A DNA stretch of 55,169 nt from Agrobacterium leguminum (GTDB taxonomy: Bacteria; Pseudomonadota; Alphaproteobacteria; Rhizobiales; Rhizobiaceae). The stretch lies in assembly GCF_015704895.1 (NCBI RefSeq), contig NZ_JADQWB010000026.1:1-55169 (forward strand). The letters run 5' to 3'. A program made the translations under genes and the position numbers. This document shows, one piece after another, positions 17,098-28,852 of this stretch; position 1 is the stretch's first letter, and every line of letters starts with the position of its first letter. The notes beneath the pieces were generated by a model. It was not told the DNA's origin. It did not search any database and saw only the letters and a list, made by a program, of their open reading frames with translations.

Positions 17098-18699
17098 TCA
17101 CATCCTGAATATGCCGAAACGGGTGGGTTCAATCGGTGCATTGAGTGCGGCGGAGAGACCGAGGCCAAGTACGAGGCGTGTATCCTTCGGGTCTATGATG
17201 CCGTCGTCCCAAAGTCTGGCGCTGGCATAATAGGGATGTCCCTCCCGCTCGTATTTTTCCCGGATCGGCTGTTTGAACGCCTCTTCCCCTTCCTTCGACC
17301 AGTGGCGGCCATCGGCCTCGATGCCGTCGCGGCGGATTTGCGCCAGAACCGATGCCGCCTGTTCGCCGCCCATCACGGAAATACGGGCATTGGGCCACAT
17401 CCACAAAAAGCGCGGTGAATAGGCGCGGCCGCACATGCCGTAATTGCCGGCCCCGAAGGAGCCGCCGATGATGACGGTGAATTTCGGCACTTTAGCCGAT
17501 GCGACGGCGGTAACGAGCTTGGCGCCATCCTTGGCGATGCCGCCCGCCTCATAGGCCTTGCCGACCATGAAACCGGTGATGTTTTGCAGGAAAACGAGGG
17601 GAATACCGCGCTGGCAGCAGAGTTCGATGAAATGTGCGCCTTTGAGCGCTGATTCCGAGAAAAGAATGCCGTTATTGGCGACGATGCCAACCGGATAGCC
17701 ATGGATATGGGCGAAACCGCAGACCAAAGTCGTGCCGTAAAGCGCCTTGAACTCATCGAATTCGGAACCGTCCACCAGACGCGCGATGATCTCCCGCACG
17801 TCGAAGGGTTTTCTCGTATCGGCGGGAACGATGCCATAAAGCTCTTCAGCCGGATAAAGCGGCTCCGTCGGCTCGCGAATATCCAGCTCCACCTGTTTGC
17901 GGCGATTGAGGGTGGAGACGATCCGCCGGGTCAGCGCCAGCGCGTGGCGGTCGTTATTGGCGTAGTGATCGGTAACGCCGGATTGGCGGGAGTGCACATC
18001 CGCGCCGCCAAGTTCTTCCGCGCTCACCACCTCGCCGGTCGCGGCCTTCACCAGCGGCGGGCCGCCGAGGAAGATCGTGCCCTGATTTTTGACGATCACG
18101 GACTGGTCGCTCATGGCGGGCACATAGGCCCCGCCCGCCGTGCAACTGCCCATCACCACGGCAATCTGGGCGATGCCTTCCGCCGACATATTCGCCTGAT
18201 TATAGAAGATGCGGCCGAAATGATCACGGTCGGGAAACACCTCGTCCTGATTGGGCAGATTCGCGCCGCCGGAATCCACCAGATAGATGCAGGGCAGCCG
18301 GTTCTCCGTGGCGATTTCCTGCGCGCGCAGATGTTTCTTCACCGTCAGCGGATAGTAAGTGCCGCCTTTCACCGTCGCATCATTGGCGACGATCACACAT
18401 TCCCGGCCCGAGACCCGGCCGATGCCAGTGACGATGCCGGCGGCGGGGACGGGTTCGTCATAGACTTCGTAGGCTGCGAATTGCGAAAATTCGAGAAATG
18501 GACTGCCGGGATCGAGAAGGGCTTCGATCCGGTCGCGCGCCAGCAATTTGCCGCGGGAAAGATGCCGTTCACGGGCCTTGTCGCCGCCGCCTCTGGAGAT
18601 TTTTTCGACGTGCTGCCGCAGGTCATCCACCAGACCCGACATGAAATCGACATTGGCGGCAAAGGTTGGATCGCGGTTCAGACTGGATGTTAGCTTCAT
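17098..18699 (-). CDS. liuB: Methylcrotonyl-CoA carboxylase beta (carboxyltransferase) subunit
   Basis: Transfers CO2 from biotin to 3-methylcrotonyl-CoA. 533 aa, the expected length for the acyl-CoA carboxyltransferase family with two crotonase-like halves. Recognisable parts are [19 protein letters not shown] in the N-terminal half and [26 protein letters not shown] and [15 protein letters not shown] in the C-terminal half. The last is typical of methylcrotonyl-specific enzymes. It sits 9 bp after ivd and 7 bp before liuD. Confidence 0.95.
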   Translation of the reverse strand: MKLTSSLNRDPTFAANVDFMSGLVDDLRQHVEKISRGGGDKARERHLSRGKLLARDRIEALLDPGSPFLEFSQFAAYEVYDEPVPAAGIVTGIGRVSGRECVIVANDATVKGGTYYPLTVKKHLRAQEIATENRLPCIYLVDSGGANLPNQDEVFPDRDHFGRIFYNQANMSAEGIAQIAVVMGSCTAGGAYVPAMSDQSVIVKNQGTIFLGGPPLVKAATGEVVSAEELGGADVHSRQSGVTDHYANNDRHALALTRRIVSTLNRRKQVELDIREPTEPLYPAEELYGIVPADTRKPFDVREIIARLVDGSEFDEFKALYGTTLVCGFAHIHGYPVGIVANNGILFSESALKGAHFIELCCQRGIPLVFLQNITGFMVGKAYEAGGIAKDGAKLVTAVASAKVPKFTVIIGGSFGAGNYGMCGRAYSPRFLWMWPNARISVMGGEQAASVLAQIRRDGIEADGRHWSKEGEEAFKQPIREKYEREGHPYYASARLWDDGIIDPKDTRLVLGLGLSAALNAPIEPTRFGIFRM

Positions 18700-18708
18700 C
18701 GCGTGTCC

Positions 18709-19881
18709 TCACCCGTTGCCCTTGACCAGTTCGCGGCCGATCAGCATCCGGCGGATTTCGCTGGTGCCCGCGCCGATTTCATAGAGCTTGGCGTCGCGCA
18801 GCAGCCGTCCGGCCGGGCTTTCATTGACATAGCCGGAACCGCCGAGAAGCTGGATGGCATCCAGCGCCACCTGTGTCGCCCGTTCGGCGGCGAAGAGTAT
18901 CGCGCCCGCCGCATCTTGCCTCGTGATGCGGCCGTTGTCACAGGCGCGGGCAACGGCATAGACATAGGCGCGCGATGCATTCATGGCCGAATAAATATCG
19001 GCGAGTTTGCCCTGCACCAGCTGGAATTCGCCGATCGGCTTGCCGAACTGCTTGCGCTCGCGGGCATAGGGCAACACCAGATCGATAGCCGCCTGCATGA
19101 TGCCGACCGGGCCTGCGGCCAGCACGGCGCGCTCGTAATCCAGCCCGCTCATCAGCACCGTCACGCCGTCATTGAGGCGGCCGAGAATGTTCTCTTCCGG
19201 CACCTCGCAATCCTCGAAAACCAGTTCCGAGGTGGGGGAGCCGCGCATGCCGAGCTTGTCGAGTTTCTGGGCTGGGCGAAACCCCTTGAAGCCTTTTTCG
19301 ATCAGGAAGGCGGTGATGCCGCGCGGGCCGGCGGACATATCCGTCTTGGCGTAGACCACCAGCGTATCGGCCTCATGGCCATTGGTGATCCACATCTTCG
19401 CGCCGTTCAGCACATAGCGGTCGCCTCTGCGCTCCGCCTTCAGCCGCATCGACACGACATCCGAACCGGCCTCCGTTTCGCTCATGGCGAGCGAGCCGAC
19501 ATGTTCGCCGGAGACGAGTTTCGGCAGATATCTGTGCTTCTGCTCTTGCGTTCCCCAGCGGTGAATCTGGTTGATGCAGAGGTTCGAATGGGCGCCGTAG
19601 GAAAGGCCGATGGAAGCGGAAGCCCGGCTTATCTCCTCCATCGCGACGCAATGGGCGAGATAGCCCATGTCGGCACCGCCGAATTCTTCCGAAACGGTGA
19701 TGCCGTGCAGGCCGAGTTCACCCATTTGCGGCCAGAGCTTACGTGGAAAACGGTCGTCGCGGTCGATCTCCGCCGCCAGCGGCGCGATTTTATCATCTGC
19801 GAATGCGCTTGCGCTGTCGCGCAATGCTGCGATTTCCGGGCCGAGATCGGCATCGAAAATGGCGGCGAGGTTCAAACTCAT
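18709..19881 (-). CDS. liuA: Isovaleryl-CoA dehydrogenase
   Basis: FAD enzyme oxidising isovaleryl-CoA to 3-methylcrotonyl-CoA, passing electrons to ETF. 390 aa. The catalytic base is Glu250 in [14 protein letters not shown], the position typical of isovaleryl-CoA rather than straight-chain dehydrogenases. FAD and substrate loops [15 protein letters not shown] and [19 protein letters not shown] are present, as is the C-terminal ELVKGNG tail. It is the first enzyme gene of the liu operon, 80 bp after the Lrp-type regulator, with an AGGAGGAG-like ribosome site. Confidence 0.95.
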   Translation of the reverse strand: MSLNLAAIFDADLGPEIAALRDSASAFADDKIAPLAAEIDRDDRFPRKLWPQMGELGLHGITVSEEFGGADMGYLAHCVAMEEISRASASIGLSYGAHSNLCINQIHRWGTQEQKHRYLPKLVSGEHVGSLAMSETEAGSDVVSMRLKAERRGDRYVLNGAKMWITNGHEADTLVVYAKTDMSAGPRGITAFLIEKGFKGFRPAQKLDKLGMRGSPTSELVFEDCEVPEENILGRLNDGVTVLMSGLDYERAVLAAGPVGIMQAAIDLVLPYARERKQFGKPIGEFQLVQGKLADIYSAMNASRAYVYAVARACDNGRITRQDAAGAILFAAERATQVALDAIQLLGGSGYVNESPAGRLLRDAKLYEIGAGTSEIRRMLIGRELVKGNG

Positions 19882-19961
19882 CGCGTCTCCTCCTCCGGAC
19901 GGCCTTTGCCACCGTCCCTTTTGTCAGCAGCCGGCACCTCCTCCGCGCCGGCAACCCTCGA

Positions 19962-20435
19962 TTACGGCGCGTCACCCCCGGTGAAGGCGGCGGAACGGCG
20001 CACGAATGTCTTGATGGCGAAATTGGACTGGATGCGCGACACGCCGGGAACCGTGGTCAGGAAATCCAGAAGTTCCTGATAATGCGGCAGATCCCGCACC
20101 ATGGCATGGATCAGATAATCCGAGCTGCCGCTGGTCTGATAACCGCCGACGACTTCCGGAATGGAAGCGACATGGTGCTCGAAAGTCGTCAGCGCCTCTT
20201 TGATCTGCCGTTCCAGCGTGACGGAAATGAAGACGCCCATATTGCCGAGCAGCCGGTTCTCATCGAACACGGCGGTATAACCACGAATGATGCCTTCCTC
20301 TTCCAGCTTGCGCACGCGTCGCAGCGTCGGTGTGAAGGAAAGACCGATTCGCGCTGCCAGGTCACGCCAGCTCACCCGCCCGTCATCGCCGAGCACATGC
20401 AGAATCTTCCGGTCGAAACTGTCGAGCTCAATCAT
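19962..20435 (-). CDS. Lrp/AsnC-family regulator, probable BkdR-type
   Basis: DNA-binding regulator of 157 aa. The N-terminal winged helix (MIELDSFDRKILHVL onward, ~1-60) is followed by a ligand-binding RAM domain with GGYQTSGSSDYLIHAMV (about residues 96-112). Lrp-family proteins sense amino acids and form octamers that wrap DNA. The gene faces the thiolase/bkd operon and precedes the liu operon, the arrangement of Pseudomonas bkdR, so it probably activates or represses branched-chain amino acid catabolism. Which amino acid it senses cannot be read here. It could share a transcript with liuA, 80 bp downstream. Confidence 0.9.
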   Translation of the reverse strand: MIELDSFDRKILHVLGDDGRVSWRDLAARIGLSFTPTLRRVRKLEEEGIIRGYTAVFDENRLLGNMGVFISVTLERQIKEALTTFEHHVASIPEVVGGYQTSGSSDYLIHAMVRDLPHYQELLDFLTTVPGVSRIQSNFAIKTFVRRSAAFTGGDAP

Positions 20436-20473
20436 GGATCATTTGCTCTATGATATGACTATTTATTGGATCA

Positions 20474-20507
20474 AAGATATCGCCAATCAAAAAACTGTCA
20501 ATCAAAA
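20474..20507 (-). promoter_or_regulatory. Putative promoter of the Lrp-type gene with a 15-bp-spaced direct repeat
   Basis: On the minus strand TTGACA (plus coordinates 20496-20501) is followed after 16 bp by TATCTT (20474-20479). The 9-mer CAATCAAAA occurs at 20484-20492 and 20499-20507, overlapping the promoter. The region 20436-20530 is much richer in A and T than its surroundings, as is usual for Lrp targets, so autoregulation is plausible. Confidence 0.5.
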
Positions 20508-20619
20508 TAGCTTTGAAATGAATTCGAGATAGTGATAGCGTTCACATTAGTCGCGGTCTGGAGGAGATGGTGGCTGTTGGTCGTTCTCTCAAGCGGAGTG
20601 CGGCCAAAGGGAGGTGAAT

Positions 20620-21783
20620 TTGGCTGTGCATGACCCTGTCGTGATCGTCGGGGCCGCCCGTACTGCTATGGGTGGGTTCCAGGGCGAATTCAAATCGGTG
20701 GCCGCGCCCGATCTCGGTGCGGCTGCGATCCGCGCGGCTGTCGAGCGGGCTGCGGTTCCGCCTTCTGATATTGACGATGTGCTGATGGGCTGCGTGCTTA
20801 CGGCCGGGCAGGGGCAGGCCCCGGCCAGACAGGCGGCCATTGCTGCCGGCATTCCCAATTCGATTGGCGCGACGACCATCAACAAGATGTGCGGCTCTGG
20901 CATGAAAGCGATCATGCTGGGGCATGACCAGATTGCGGCGGGAAGCTCTTCCATCGTGCTTGCGGGCGGCATGGAAAGCATGAGCAATGCGCCCTATCTC
21001 CTGGACCGCGCCCGGAACGGCTATCGTCTCGGCCACGGCAAACTCACCGACCACATGTTTCTGGATGGCCTCGAGGACGCCTATGACAAGGGCCGGCTGA
21101 TGGGTACTTTCGCTGAAGATTGCGCTGAAGCTTACCAGTTCACCCGCGCTATGCAGGATGATTTTGCGCTGACTTCGCTGGAACGAGCGCGACGCGCCAT
21201 AGCGGAAGGTGCGTTCGAAGCGGAAATAGCGCCCGTCGGGGATATCTCGGTGGATGAGCAGCCGGGCAAGGCGAAGCCGGAGAAAATCCCGCAGCTGAAA
21301 CCCGCCTTCCGCGATGGCGGAACGGTGACGGCCGCCAATTCCAGTTCGATTTCCGATGGTGCGGCCGCTCTCGTTCTCATGCCTCGCTCCGAAGCGGAGA
21401 GGCGGGGCCTTTCACCGCTGGCGACCATTATCGGTCAGGCCTCCCATGCGGATGCACCCGCCGGATATCCAACGGCTCCCATCGGCGCGATGAAAAAGCT
21501 GTTTGAAAAAACCGGCTGGGCGGCGAAGGATGTCGATCTCTTCGAAATCAACGAGGCCTTTGCCGTGGTGGCGATGGCGGCGATGCGCGATCTCGATCTG
21601 CCGCATGACAAGGTGAATGTGCATGGCGGCGCCTGTGCGCTCGGCCATCCGATCGGCGCTTCCGGCGCGAGGATCGTCGTCACCTTGCTGGCCGCTTTGC
21701 AGCGTCACGGGCTGAAACGCGGCGTGGCTGCCGTCTGCATCGGCGGCGGTGAAGCAACCGCGCTCGGCATAGAGCGATATTAA
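20620..21783 (+). CDS. Acetyl-CoA acetyltransferase / thiolase
   Basis: Thiolase of about 387 aa. Numbered from a TTG start at 20620, the nucleophile is Cys91 (NKMCGSGMKA), with His343 (ALGHPIGASG) and Cys373 (VCIGGGEAT) completing the catalytic set. In this cluster it probably cleaves 2-methylacetoacetyl-CoA from isoleucine or acetoacetyl-CoA derived from leucine. Start choice: a GTG at 20614 lies inside the AGGGAGG ribosome site, so the TTG 5 nt beyond that site, or a GTG at 20626, is more likely. First gene of the thiolase-acd-bkd operon, 12 bp before the next gene. Confidence 0.9.
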   Translation: MAVHDPVVIVGAARTAMGGFQGEFKSVAAPDLGAAAIRAAVERAAVPPSDIDDVLMGCVLTAGQGQAPARQAAIAAGIPNSIGATTINKMCGSGMKAIMLGHDQIAAGSSSIVLAGGMESMSNAPYLLDRARNGYRLGHGKLTDHMFLDGLEDAYDKGRLMGTFAEDCAEAYQFTRAMQDDFALTSLERARRAIAEGAFEAEIAPVGDISVDEQPGKAKPEKIPQLKPAFRDGGTVTAANSSSISDGAAALVLMPRSEAERRGLSPLATIIGQASHADAPAGYPTAPIGAMKKLFEKTGWAAKDVDLFEINEAFAVVAMAAMRDLDLPHDKVNVHGGACALGHPIGASGARIVVTLLAALQRHGLKRGVAAVCIGGGEATALGIERY

Positions 21784-21795
21784 GGGGAGGCGGCA

Positions 21796-24206
<2,411 letters not shown>

Positions 24207-24208
24207 CC

Positions 24209-25222
24209 ATGGCAAGAATGACGATGATCGAAGCCGTCCGCAGCGCCATGGATGTGTCCATGGAGCGCAGCGACGACGTGGTGGTGTTCGGCGAGGATGT
24301 GGGCTATTTCGGCGGCGTGTTCCGCGCCACGCAGGGGTTGCAGGGAAAATACGGCAAGACCCGCTGTTTCGATGCGCCGATCAGCGAATCCGGCATTGTC
24401 GGAACCGCCATCGGCATGGCCGCTTATGGCCTGCGCCCCTGTGTCGAAATCCAGTTCGCCGATTACATGTATCCCGCCTATGATCAGATCACCCAGGAGG
24501 CGGCGCGTATCCGCTATCGCTCGAATGGCGATTTCACCTGCCCCATCGTTCTCAGAATGCCGACAGGCGGGGGCATTTTCGGCGGGCAGACGCACAGCCA
24601 GAGCCCGGAAGCGCTCTTCACCCATGTCTGCGGGCTGAAGGTGGTCGTCCCTTCCAATCCCTATGACGCCAAGGGACTGCTGATCGCATCCATCGAAGAC
24701 CCCGACCCCGTGATGTTTCTGGAGCCGAAGCGGCTTTATAACGGTCCCTTCGACGGGCATCACGACCGGCCGGTAACGCCCTGGTCCAAGCATGAGATGG
24801 GGGAGGTGCCGGAAGGGCACTACACCATTCCCATCGGCAAGGCCGAGATACGCCGTCCCGGAAACGCTGTCACCGTCATCGCTTATGGCACCATGGTGCA
24901 TGTGGCGCTGGCGGCGGCGGAAGAGACGGGTGTGGATGCCGAGATCATCGATCTGCGCAGCCTGCTGCCGCTCGATCTCGATACCATCGTGAAGTCCGTC
25001 TCCAAGACCGGCCGCTGCGTCATGGTGCATGAGGCGACGCTGACCTCCGGCTTCGGGGCCGAAGTCGTGTCGCTGGTGCAGGAACATTGTTTTTATCACC
25101 TCGAGGCCCCCGTCGTCCGCGTTGCGGGCTGGGATACGCCTTATCCCCATGCGCAGGAGTGGGACTATTTTCCGGGACCTGCCCGTGTCGGGCGCGCCCT
25201 TGTCGAAGTCATGGAGGCCTGA
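24209..25222 (+). CDS. bkdAB: Branched-chain 2-oxo acid dehydrogenase E1 beta subunit
   Basis: Transketolase-type partner of E1alpha, 337 aa from the ATG at 24209. Typical stretches are VFGEDVGYFGGVFRAT, FDAPISESGIVGTAIGMA and the C-terminal transketolase domain with VHEATLTSGFGAEV. A GTG at 24200 could add three residues but overlaps the stop of bkdAA; either way translation is coupled. The subunit order E1alpha-E1beta-E2 is conserved in bacterial bkd operons. Confidence 0.95.
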   Translation: MARMTMIEAVRSAMDVSMERSDDVVVFGEDVGYFGGVFRATQGLQGKYGKTRCFDAPISESGIVGTAIGMAAYGLRPCVEIQFADYMYPAYDQITQEAARIRYRSNGDFTCPIVLRMPTGGGIFGGQTHSQSPEALFTHVCGLKVVVPSNPYDAKGLLIASIEDPDPVMFLEPKRLYNGPFDGHHDRPVTPWSKHEMGEVPEGHYTIPIGKAEIRRPGNAVTVIAYGTMVHVALAAAEETGVDAEIIDLRSLLPLDLDTIVKSVSKTGRCVMVHEATLTSGFGAEVVSLVQEHCFYHLEAPVVRVAGWDTPYPHAQEWDYFPGPARVGRALVEVMEA

Positions 25223-25224
25223 TT

Positions 25225-26475
25225 ATGGCGGAATTTGTTCTCACGATGCCCGATGTCGGTGAAGGTGTGGCGGAAGCCGAACTGGTGGAATGGAACGTCA
25301 AACCGGGCGATCTCGTCCATGAGGACATGGTGCTGGCCGCGGTGATGACCGACAAGGCGACGGTGGAAATCCCATCCCCGGTGGCGGGCGTCGTCACCTG
25401 GCTCGCCGTGACGGTTGGAAACACCGTGCCGGTGAAGGCGCCGCTTCTGCGCATCGAAACCGATGTCGCGGCCGCCGCTCCCAATGGCAGCGTGCCGGAA
25501 GCGGAAGCGCCTGCCGACATGACGGACACGCCGCCACCTGTTGAAGCCCAGCCGACGGCGCGAGAGACCGAGGAGGCGCCGCCGGCGCCCGCCGCCGAAC
25601 CGCATCATAAACCGCTGGCGTCTCCCGCCGTTCGCCAGCGCGCCGACGATCTCGATATCGATCTCACCAAGGTCAAGGGAACGGGGCCGGACGGGCATAT
25701 CACCCATGCCGATCTCGACGGGTTTTTAACCGTGCGGGGATGGCCGGAACGCCCCGAGCCGATAGCGCCGCACGATAGCGCTGTCGAGGAGGTGAAGGTG
25801 ACCGGGCTCAGGCGCAAGATTGCCGAGAAGATGGTGCTTTCCGCCTTCCGCATTCCCCACATCACCTATGTCGAGGAAGTCGACGTGACCGATCTGGAGG
25901 ATTTGCGCGCGACCATGAACGGCAATCGCCGTTCCGGGCAACCGAAGCTGACGATCCTGCCGTTCCTGATGCGCGCGCTGGTGAAAGCCGTTGCCGATCA
26001 TCCCGGCATGAATGCCACCTTCGACGACGACAAAGGGGTCGTCAGCCACTATGAAGCGGTTCATATCGGCATCGCCACGCAGACGCCGTCGGGCCTCACC
26101 GTTCCGGTCGTGCGCCACTCGGAAACGCTCGGTCTTTGGGAATGCGCGGACGAAGTCGCACGCGTCGCCGAAGCCGCCCGCACAGGCACGGCGCATCGGG
26201 AAGAATTGATGGGCTCCACCATCACCATCAGTTCGCTGGGAGCCTTGGGCGGTGTGGTCTCGACACCCATCATCAATTACCCGGAGGTGGCGATCATCGG
26301 TGTCAACAAGATCATGACACGTCCGGTCTGGGATGGGACGCGCTTCGTGCCGCGCAAGATGATGAACCTCTCATCGAGCTTCGATCACCGGGTTGTCGAT
26401 GGGTGGGATGCGGCGGTCTTCATCGAGGCCGTCAAGGCATTGCTGGAGAAGCCCGCGCTTATTTTCATCGAGTGA
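25225..26475 (+). CDS. bkdB: Branched-chain 2-oxo acid dehydrogenase E2 (dihydrolipoyl acyltransferase)
   Basis: Core of the BKD complex, moving acyl groups from lipoate to CoA. 416 aa: one lipoyl domain (~1-80, lipoyl lysine Lys44 in MTDKATVEI), a Pro/Ala/Glu-rich linker (~81-128), a peripheral-subunit-binding domain (~130-168) and the catalytic acyltransferase domain (~185-416) with His388 and Asp392 in SSFDHRVVDGW. The start at 25225 has GGAGG 7 nt upstream and follows bkdAB by 2 bp. The gene is followed by a repeat, and no E3 (lipoamide dehydrogenase) gene follows. Confidence 0.95.
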   Translation: MAEFVLTMPDVGEGVAEAELVEWNVKPGDLVHEDMVLAAVMTDKATVEIPSPVAGVVTWLAVTVGNTVPVKAPLLRIETDVAAAAPNGSVPEAEAPADMTDTPPPVEAQPTARETEEAPPAPAAEPHHKPLASPAVRQRADDLDIDLTKVKGTGPDGHITHADLDGFLTVRGWPERPEPIAPHDSAVEEVKVTGLRRKIAEKMVLSAFRIPHITYVEEVDVTDLEDLRATMNGNRRSGQPKLTILPFLMRALVKAVADHPGMNATFDDDKGVVSHYEAVHIGIATQTPSGLTVPVVRHSETLGLWECADEVARVAEAARTGTAHREELMGSTITISSLGALGGVVSTPIINYPEVAIIGVNKIMTRPVWDGTRFVPRKMMNLSSSFDHRVVDGWDAAVFIEAVKALLEKPALIFIE

Positions 26476-26490
26476 AGGCGATCCGTGCTC

Positions 26491-26607
26491 CCTCATCCCT
26501 GTGCTCGTCACAGGGATCCAGCCAGCCGAAGTCTTTGGGCTGAAAGGACTCTCTCCACCGCGCAGGCGCGCGTCGGCTGGATTCCTGTGACGAGCACAGG
26601 AATGAGG
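26491..26607. repeat. Four-hairpin intergenic repeat, copy 3 (bkdB-gpmI gap)
   Basis: A 117-bp element bounded by CCTCATCCCTGTG and CACAGGAATGAGG. Its outer hairpins are CCTGTGCTCGTCACAGG and CCTGTGACGAGCACAGG: the bases differ entirely from copies 1, 2, 4 and 5 but pairing is preserved. Inner hairpins are AGCCGAAGTCTTTGGGCT and ACCGCGCAGGCGCGCGT. It lies 15 bp after bkdB and may terminate that operon. Confidence 0.85.
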
Positions 26608-26822
26608 GCTTATGCGTGTCATGACCGCATTTCTTAGCTCGCGTTTTCAACCTTCACGGAACTGTTTCGCTGTCGGTATAGGCTTGCGTTCGTCATCTTC
26701 GGGTATAGAAGAGAAGAACGAGAAGCATGTTTTCTCATCATGATCATAGTGGCGGAAGAGGGCGCTCCGGCGCCCGGCGGTCCGCCCTCCGCCGGCAACC
26801 GAATGAAGAAGAAGGTCCTCCC
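26608..26822 (+). other. gpmI upstream region
   Basis: 215 bp between the repeat and gpmI with no gene. TATAGG and TATAGA, about 25-30 bp apart (~26677-26710), are possible -10 elements, but no convincing -35 accompanies them. A GAAGAAGAAGG purine stretch ~10 nt before the gpmI ATG is the likely ribosome site. Confidence 0.35.
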
Positions 26823-28340
26823 ATGCGCACTCCCAAACCCGTTGTCCTGACTATTCTCGATGGCTGGGGGCTGAACGAGGACACATCCAGCAATGCGCCG
26901 GTGCTGGCGAATACGCCTACCATGGACCGGCTTTTCGCCAGCTGCCCGAATGCGAGGCTCACCACATTCGGCCCGAATGTCGGTCTGCCCACCGGGCAGA
27001 TGGGCAATTCGGAAGTCGGCCACACCAATATCGGCGCCGGCCGCATCGTCGCCATGGATCTCGGCCAGATCGATCTGGCGATTGAGGATGGCAGCTTTTT
27101 CCGCAACGCGGCGATGCTTGATTTCGCCGCCACGGTGAAGGCCGCGGGCGGTGTGGCGCATCTGATGTGCGTCGTTTCCGATGGCGGCGTTCATGGCCAT
27201 ATCCTCCACGGCCAGGCGGCGGTGAGGCTGATGATCAGCCACGGTCTGAAGGTCGTGGTACATGCCATCACCGACGGCCGCGATGTCGCGCCGCAATCGG
27301 CTGAAGAATTTGTGGCGGCGCTGGTGGCAAGCCTGCCGCAGGGGGCAAGCATCGGCACGGTGATCGGCCGCTATTATGCGATGGATCGCGACAATCGCTG
27401 GGAGCGCGTCGAAAAAGCCTATGACGCCATGGTTCTGGCGAAAGGCGAGCACGCGCGGGATGCGGTGAGCGCCGTTGCCCAGAGCTACAAAAACAACGTC
27501 ACCGACGAATTCATCCTGCCGACGGTGATCGACGGCTATGAGGGCTTCAAGGCCGGCGACGGCCTGTTCTGCCTGAATTTCCGCGCCGACCGTGCCCGTG
27601 AAATCCTGCTCGCCATCGGGGCGGACGATTTCGACGGTTTTTCGCGCGAAAAGCCGGTCCTTTCGGCGCTGCTCGGCATGGTGGAATATTCCTCCCGGCA
27701 CAATGATTTCATGACCACGGCCTATCCCAAGCGCGATATCGTCAATACGCTGGGCGAATGGGTAGCGAAGCAGGGGCTCACGCAGTTCCGCCTTGCCGAG
27801 ACCGAAAAATACCCGCATGTCACCTTCTTCCTGAATGGCGGCAAGGAAGAGCCGGAAGTCGGCGAAGACCGCTTCATGCCAAAATCCCCGAAGGTTGCGA
27901 CCTACGATCTGCAGCCGGAGATGAGCGCGCCGGAAGTGACGGAAAAATTCGTCGAGGCAATCGGCAAGGGTTACGATCTGATCGTCACCAACTACGCCAA
28001 CCCCGATATGGTCGGTCATACCGGCGATCTGCAGGCCGCAATCAAGGCCTGTGAAGCCGTGGATCGTGGGCTTGGTGCGGTCGTTGCCGCTCTCGAAAAA
28101 GTGGGTGGCGCGATGCTTGTCATTGCCGACCACGGCAATTGCGAAACCATGGTCGACCCGGTGACCGGTGGCCCGCATACGGCGCACACCACCAATCCGG
28201 TGCCGGTGATCCTTTTGGGTGGCCCTGAAGGTGCGAAGCTGCATGACGGCATTCTTGCCGATGTCGCGCCCACCCTGCTGCAACTGATGAATGTGCCGCT
28301 GCCGCCGGAAATGACGGGCAAGAGCCTGATCGACCTCTAA
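26823..28340 (+). CDS. gpmI: 2,3-bisphosphoglycerate-independent phosphoglycerate mutase
   Basis: Glycolytic/gluconeogenic interconversion of 3- and 2-phosphoglycerate; Mn2+-dependent, alkaline-phosphatase fold. 505 aa, normal length. The catalytic serine is Ser63 (GQMGNSEVGH) and an early metal aspartate is Asp13 (ILDGWG). The C-terminal metal cluster is in NPDMVGHTGD and ADHGNCETM. The start at 26823 (MRTPKPVVLTILDGW) matches the family N-terminus; 32 earlier in-frame codons are arginine/serine-rich and rejected. It stands alone between the bkd and blh operons. Confidence 0.96.
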   Translation: MRTPKPVVLTILDGWGLNEDTSSNAPVLANTPTMDRLFASCPNARLTTFGPNVGLPTGQMGNSEVGHTNIGAGRIVAMDLGQIDLAIEDGSFFRNAAMLDFAATVKAAGGVAHLMCVVSDGGVHGHILHGQAAVRLMISHGLKVVVHAITDGRDVAPQSAEEFVAALVASLPQGASIGTVIGRYYAMDRDNRWERVEKAYDAMVLAKGEHARDAVSAVAQSYKNNVTDEFILPTVIDGYEGFKAGDGLFCLNFRADRAREILLAIGADDFDGFSREKPVLSALLGMVEYSSRHNDFMTTAYPKRDIVNTLGEWVAKQGLTQFRLAETEKYPHVTFFLNGGKEEPEVGEDRFMPKSPKVATYDLQPEMSAPEVTEKFVEAIGKGYDLIVTNYANPDMVGHTGDLQAAIKACEAVDRGLGAVVAALEKVGGAMLVIADHGNCETMVDPVTGGPHTAHTTNPVPVILLGGPEGAKLHDGILADVAPTLLQLMNVPLPPEMTGKSLIDL

Positions 28341-28346
28341 TCACAC

Positions 28347-28383
28347 GCCGTCGCGCGGGAGCGTTTCAGCCCCGCGCGACGGC
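28347..28383. terminator. Strong hairpin between convergent gpmI and YeeE gene
   Basis: GCCGTCGCGCGGG (28347-28359) pairs exactly with CCCGCGCGACGGC (28371-28383) around an 11-nt loop. There is no T tract on either strand, so it is not a textbook intrinsic terminator, but its position between two stop codons suggests it ends or protects both transcripts. Confidence 0.55.
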
Positions 28384-28414
28384 CCGTTCCTCGCGCGCCG
28401 AACGAGCGTTTGCG

Positions 28415-28852
28415 TTATGGCTGCTTTAAATAGAGGCGGTCGTGGACCAGCATCCCGGCAATCATGGCGCTGACGAAAAGAACGACCGGCATCAGCCCGA
28501 GGGCGAGAGCCGATAGTGCCGGGCCGGGGCAGAAACCGGCAAGCCCCCAGCCGACGCCGAAAATGGCCGAGCCTGTTATGAGCGGCCGGTCGATGCGGGT
28601 TTTTGCGGGAAGACTGAAATCCTCTGCGAGGACCGGTTTGGCGAGACGTCGGCTGAGCAGCACACCCGGCACGGCGACCATCACCGCGCCGCCGAGGACG
28701 AACATCAGGCTCGGGTCCCAATGGCTGCTCGCCACGTCGAGAAAGCCGGAAACGCGAGCCGGATCGACCATGCCGGAGAGCGAGAGGCCGAAGCCGAACA
28801 GCGCTCCCGCGGCCAATGCCAGGACAACACGCGCCACGGCTGGATTTTTCAT
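28415..28852 (-). CDS. YeeE/YedE-family membrane protein, second half
   Basis: Integral membrane protein of 145 aa with four or five hydrophobic segments. The family signature is GVGWGLAGFCPGPALSALAL (about residues 98-117), whose cysteine is expected to contact sulfur ions in YeeE-type thiosulfate channels. With the preceding gene (4-bp overlap) it forms a split version of the single-chain YeeE protein. The operon also encodes a sulfur dioxygenase and BigR, so transport of thiosulfate, sulfite or polysulfide is likely. The start at 28852 (MKNPAVARVVLALA) is chosen because the upstream frame is antisense-like and overlaps the first half-gene. Confidence 0.85.
   Translation of the reverse strand: MKNPAVARVVLALAAGALFGFGLSLSGMVDPARVSGFLDVASSHWDPSLMFVLGGAVMVAVPGVLLSRRLAKPVLAEDFSLPAKTRIDRPLITGSAIFGVGWGLAGFCPGPALSALALGLMPVVLFVSAMIAGMLVHDRLYLKQP

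Noticed and set aside
20614..20616. GTG as the thiolase start codon
   Set aside because: It overlaps the last base of the AGGGAGG ribosome site, leaving no spacing. The TTG at 20620 or GTG at 20626 is better placed.
26634..28283. 549-codon open frame on the minus strand
   Set aside because: Complement of gpmI, whose catalytic motifs are all intact on the plus strand.
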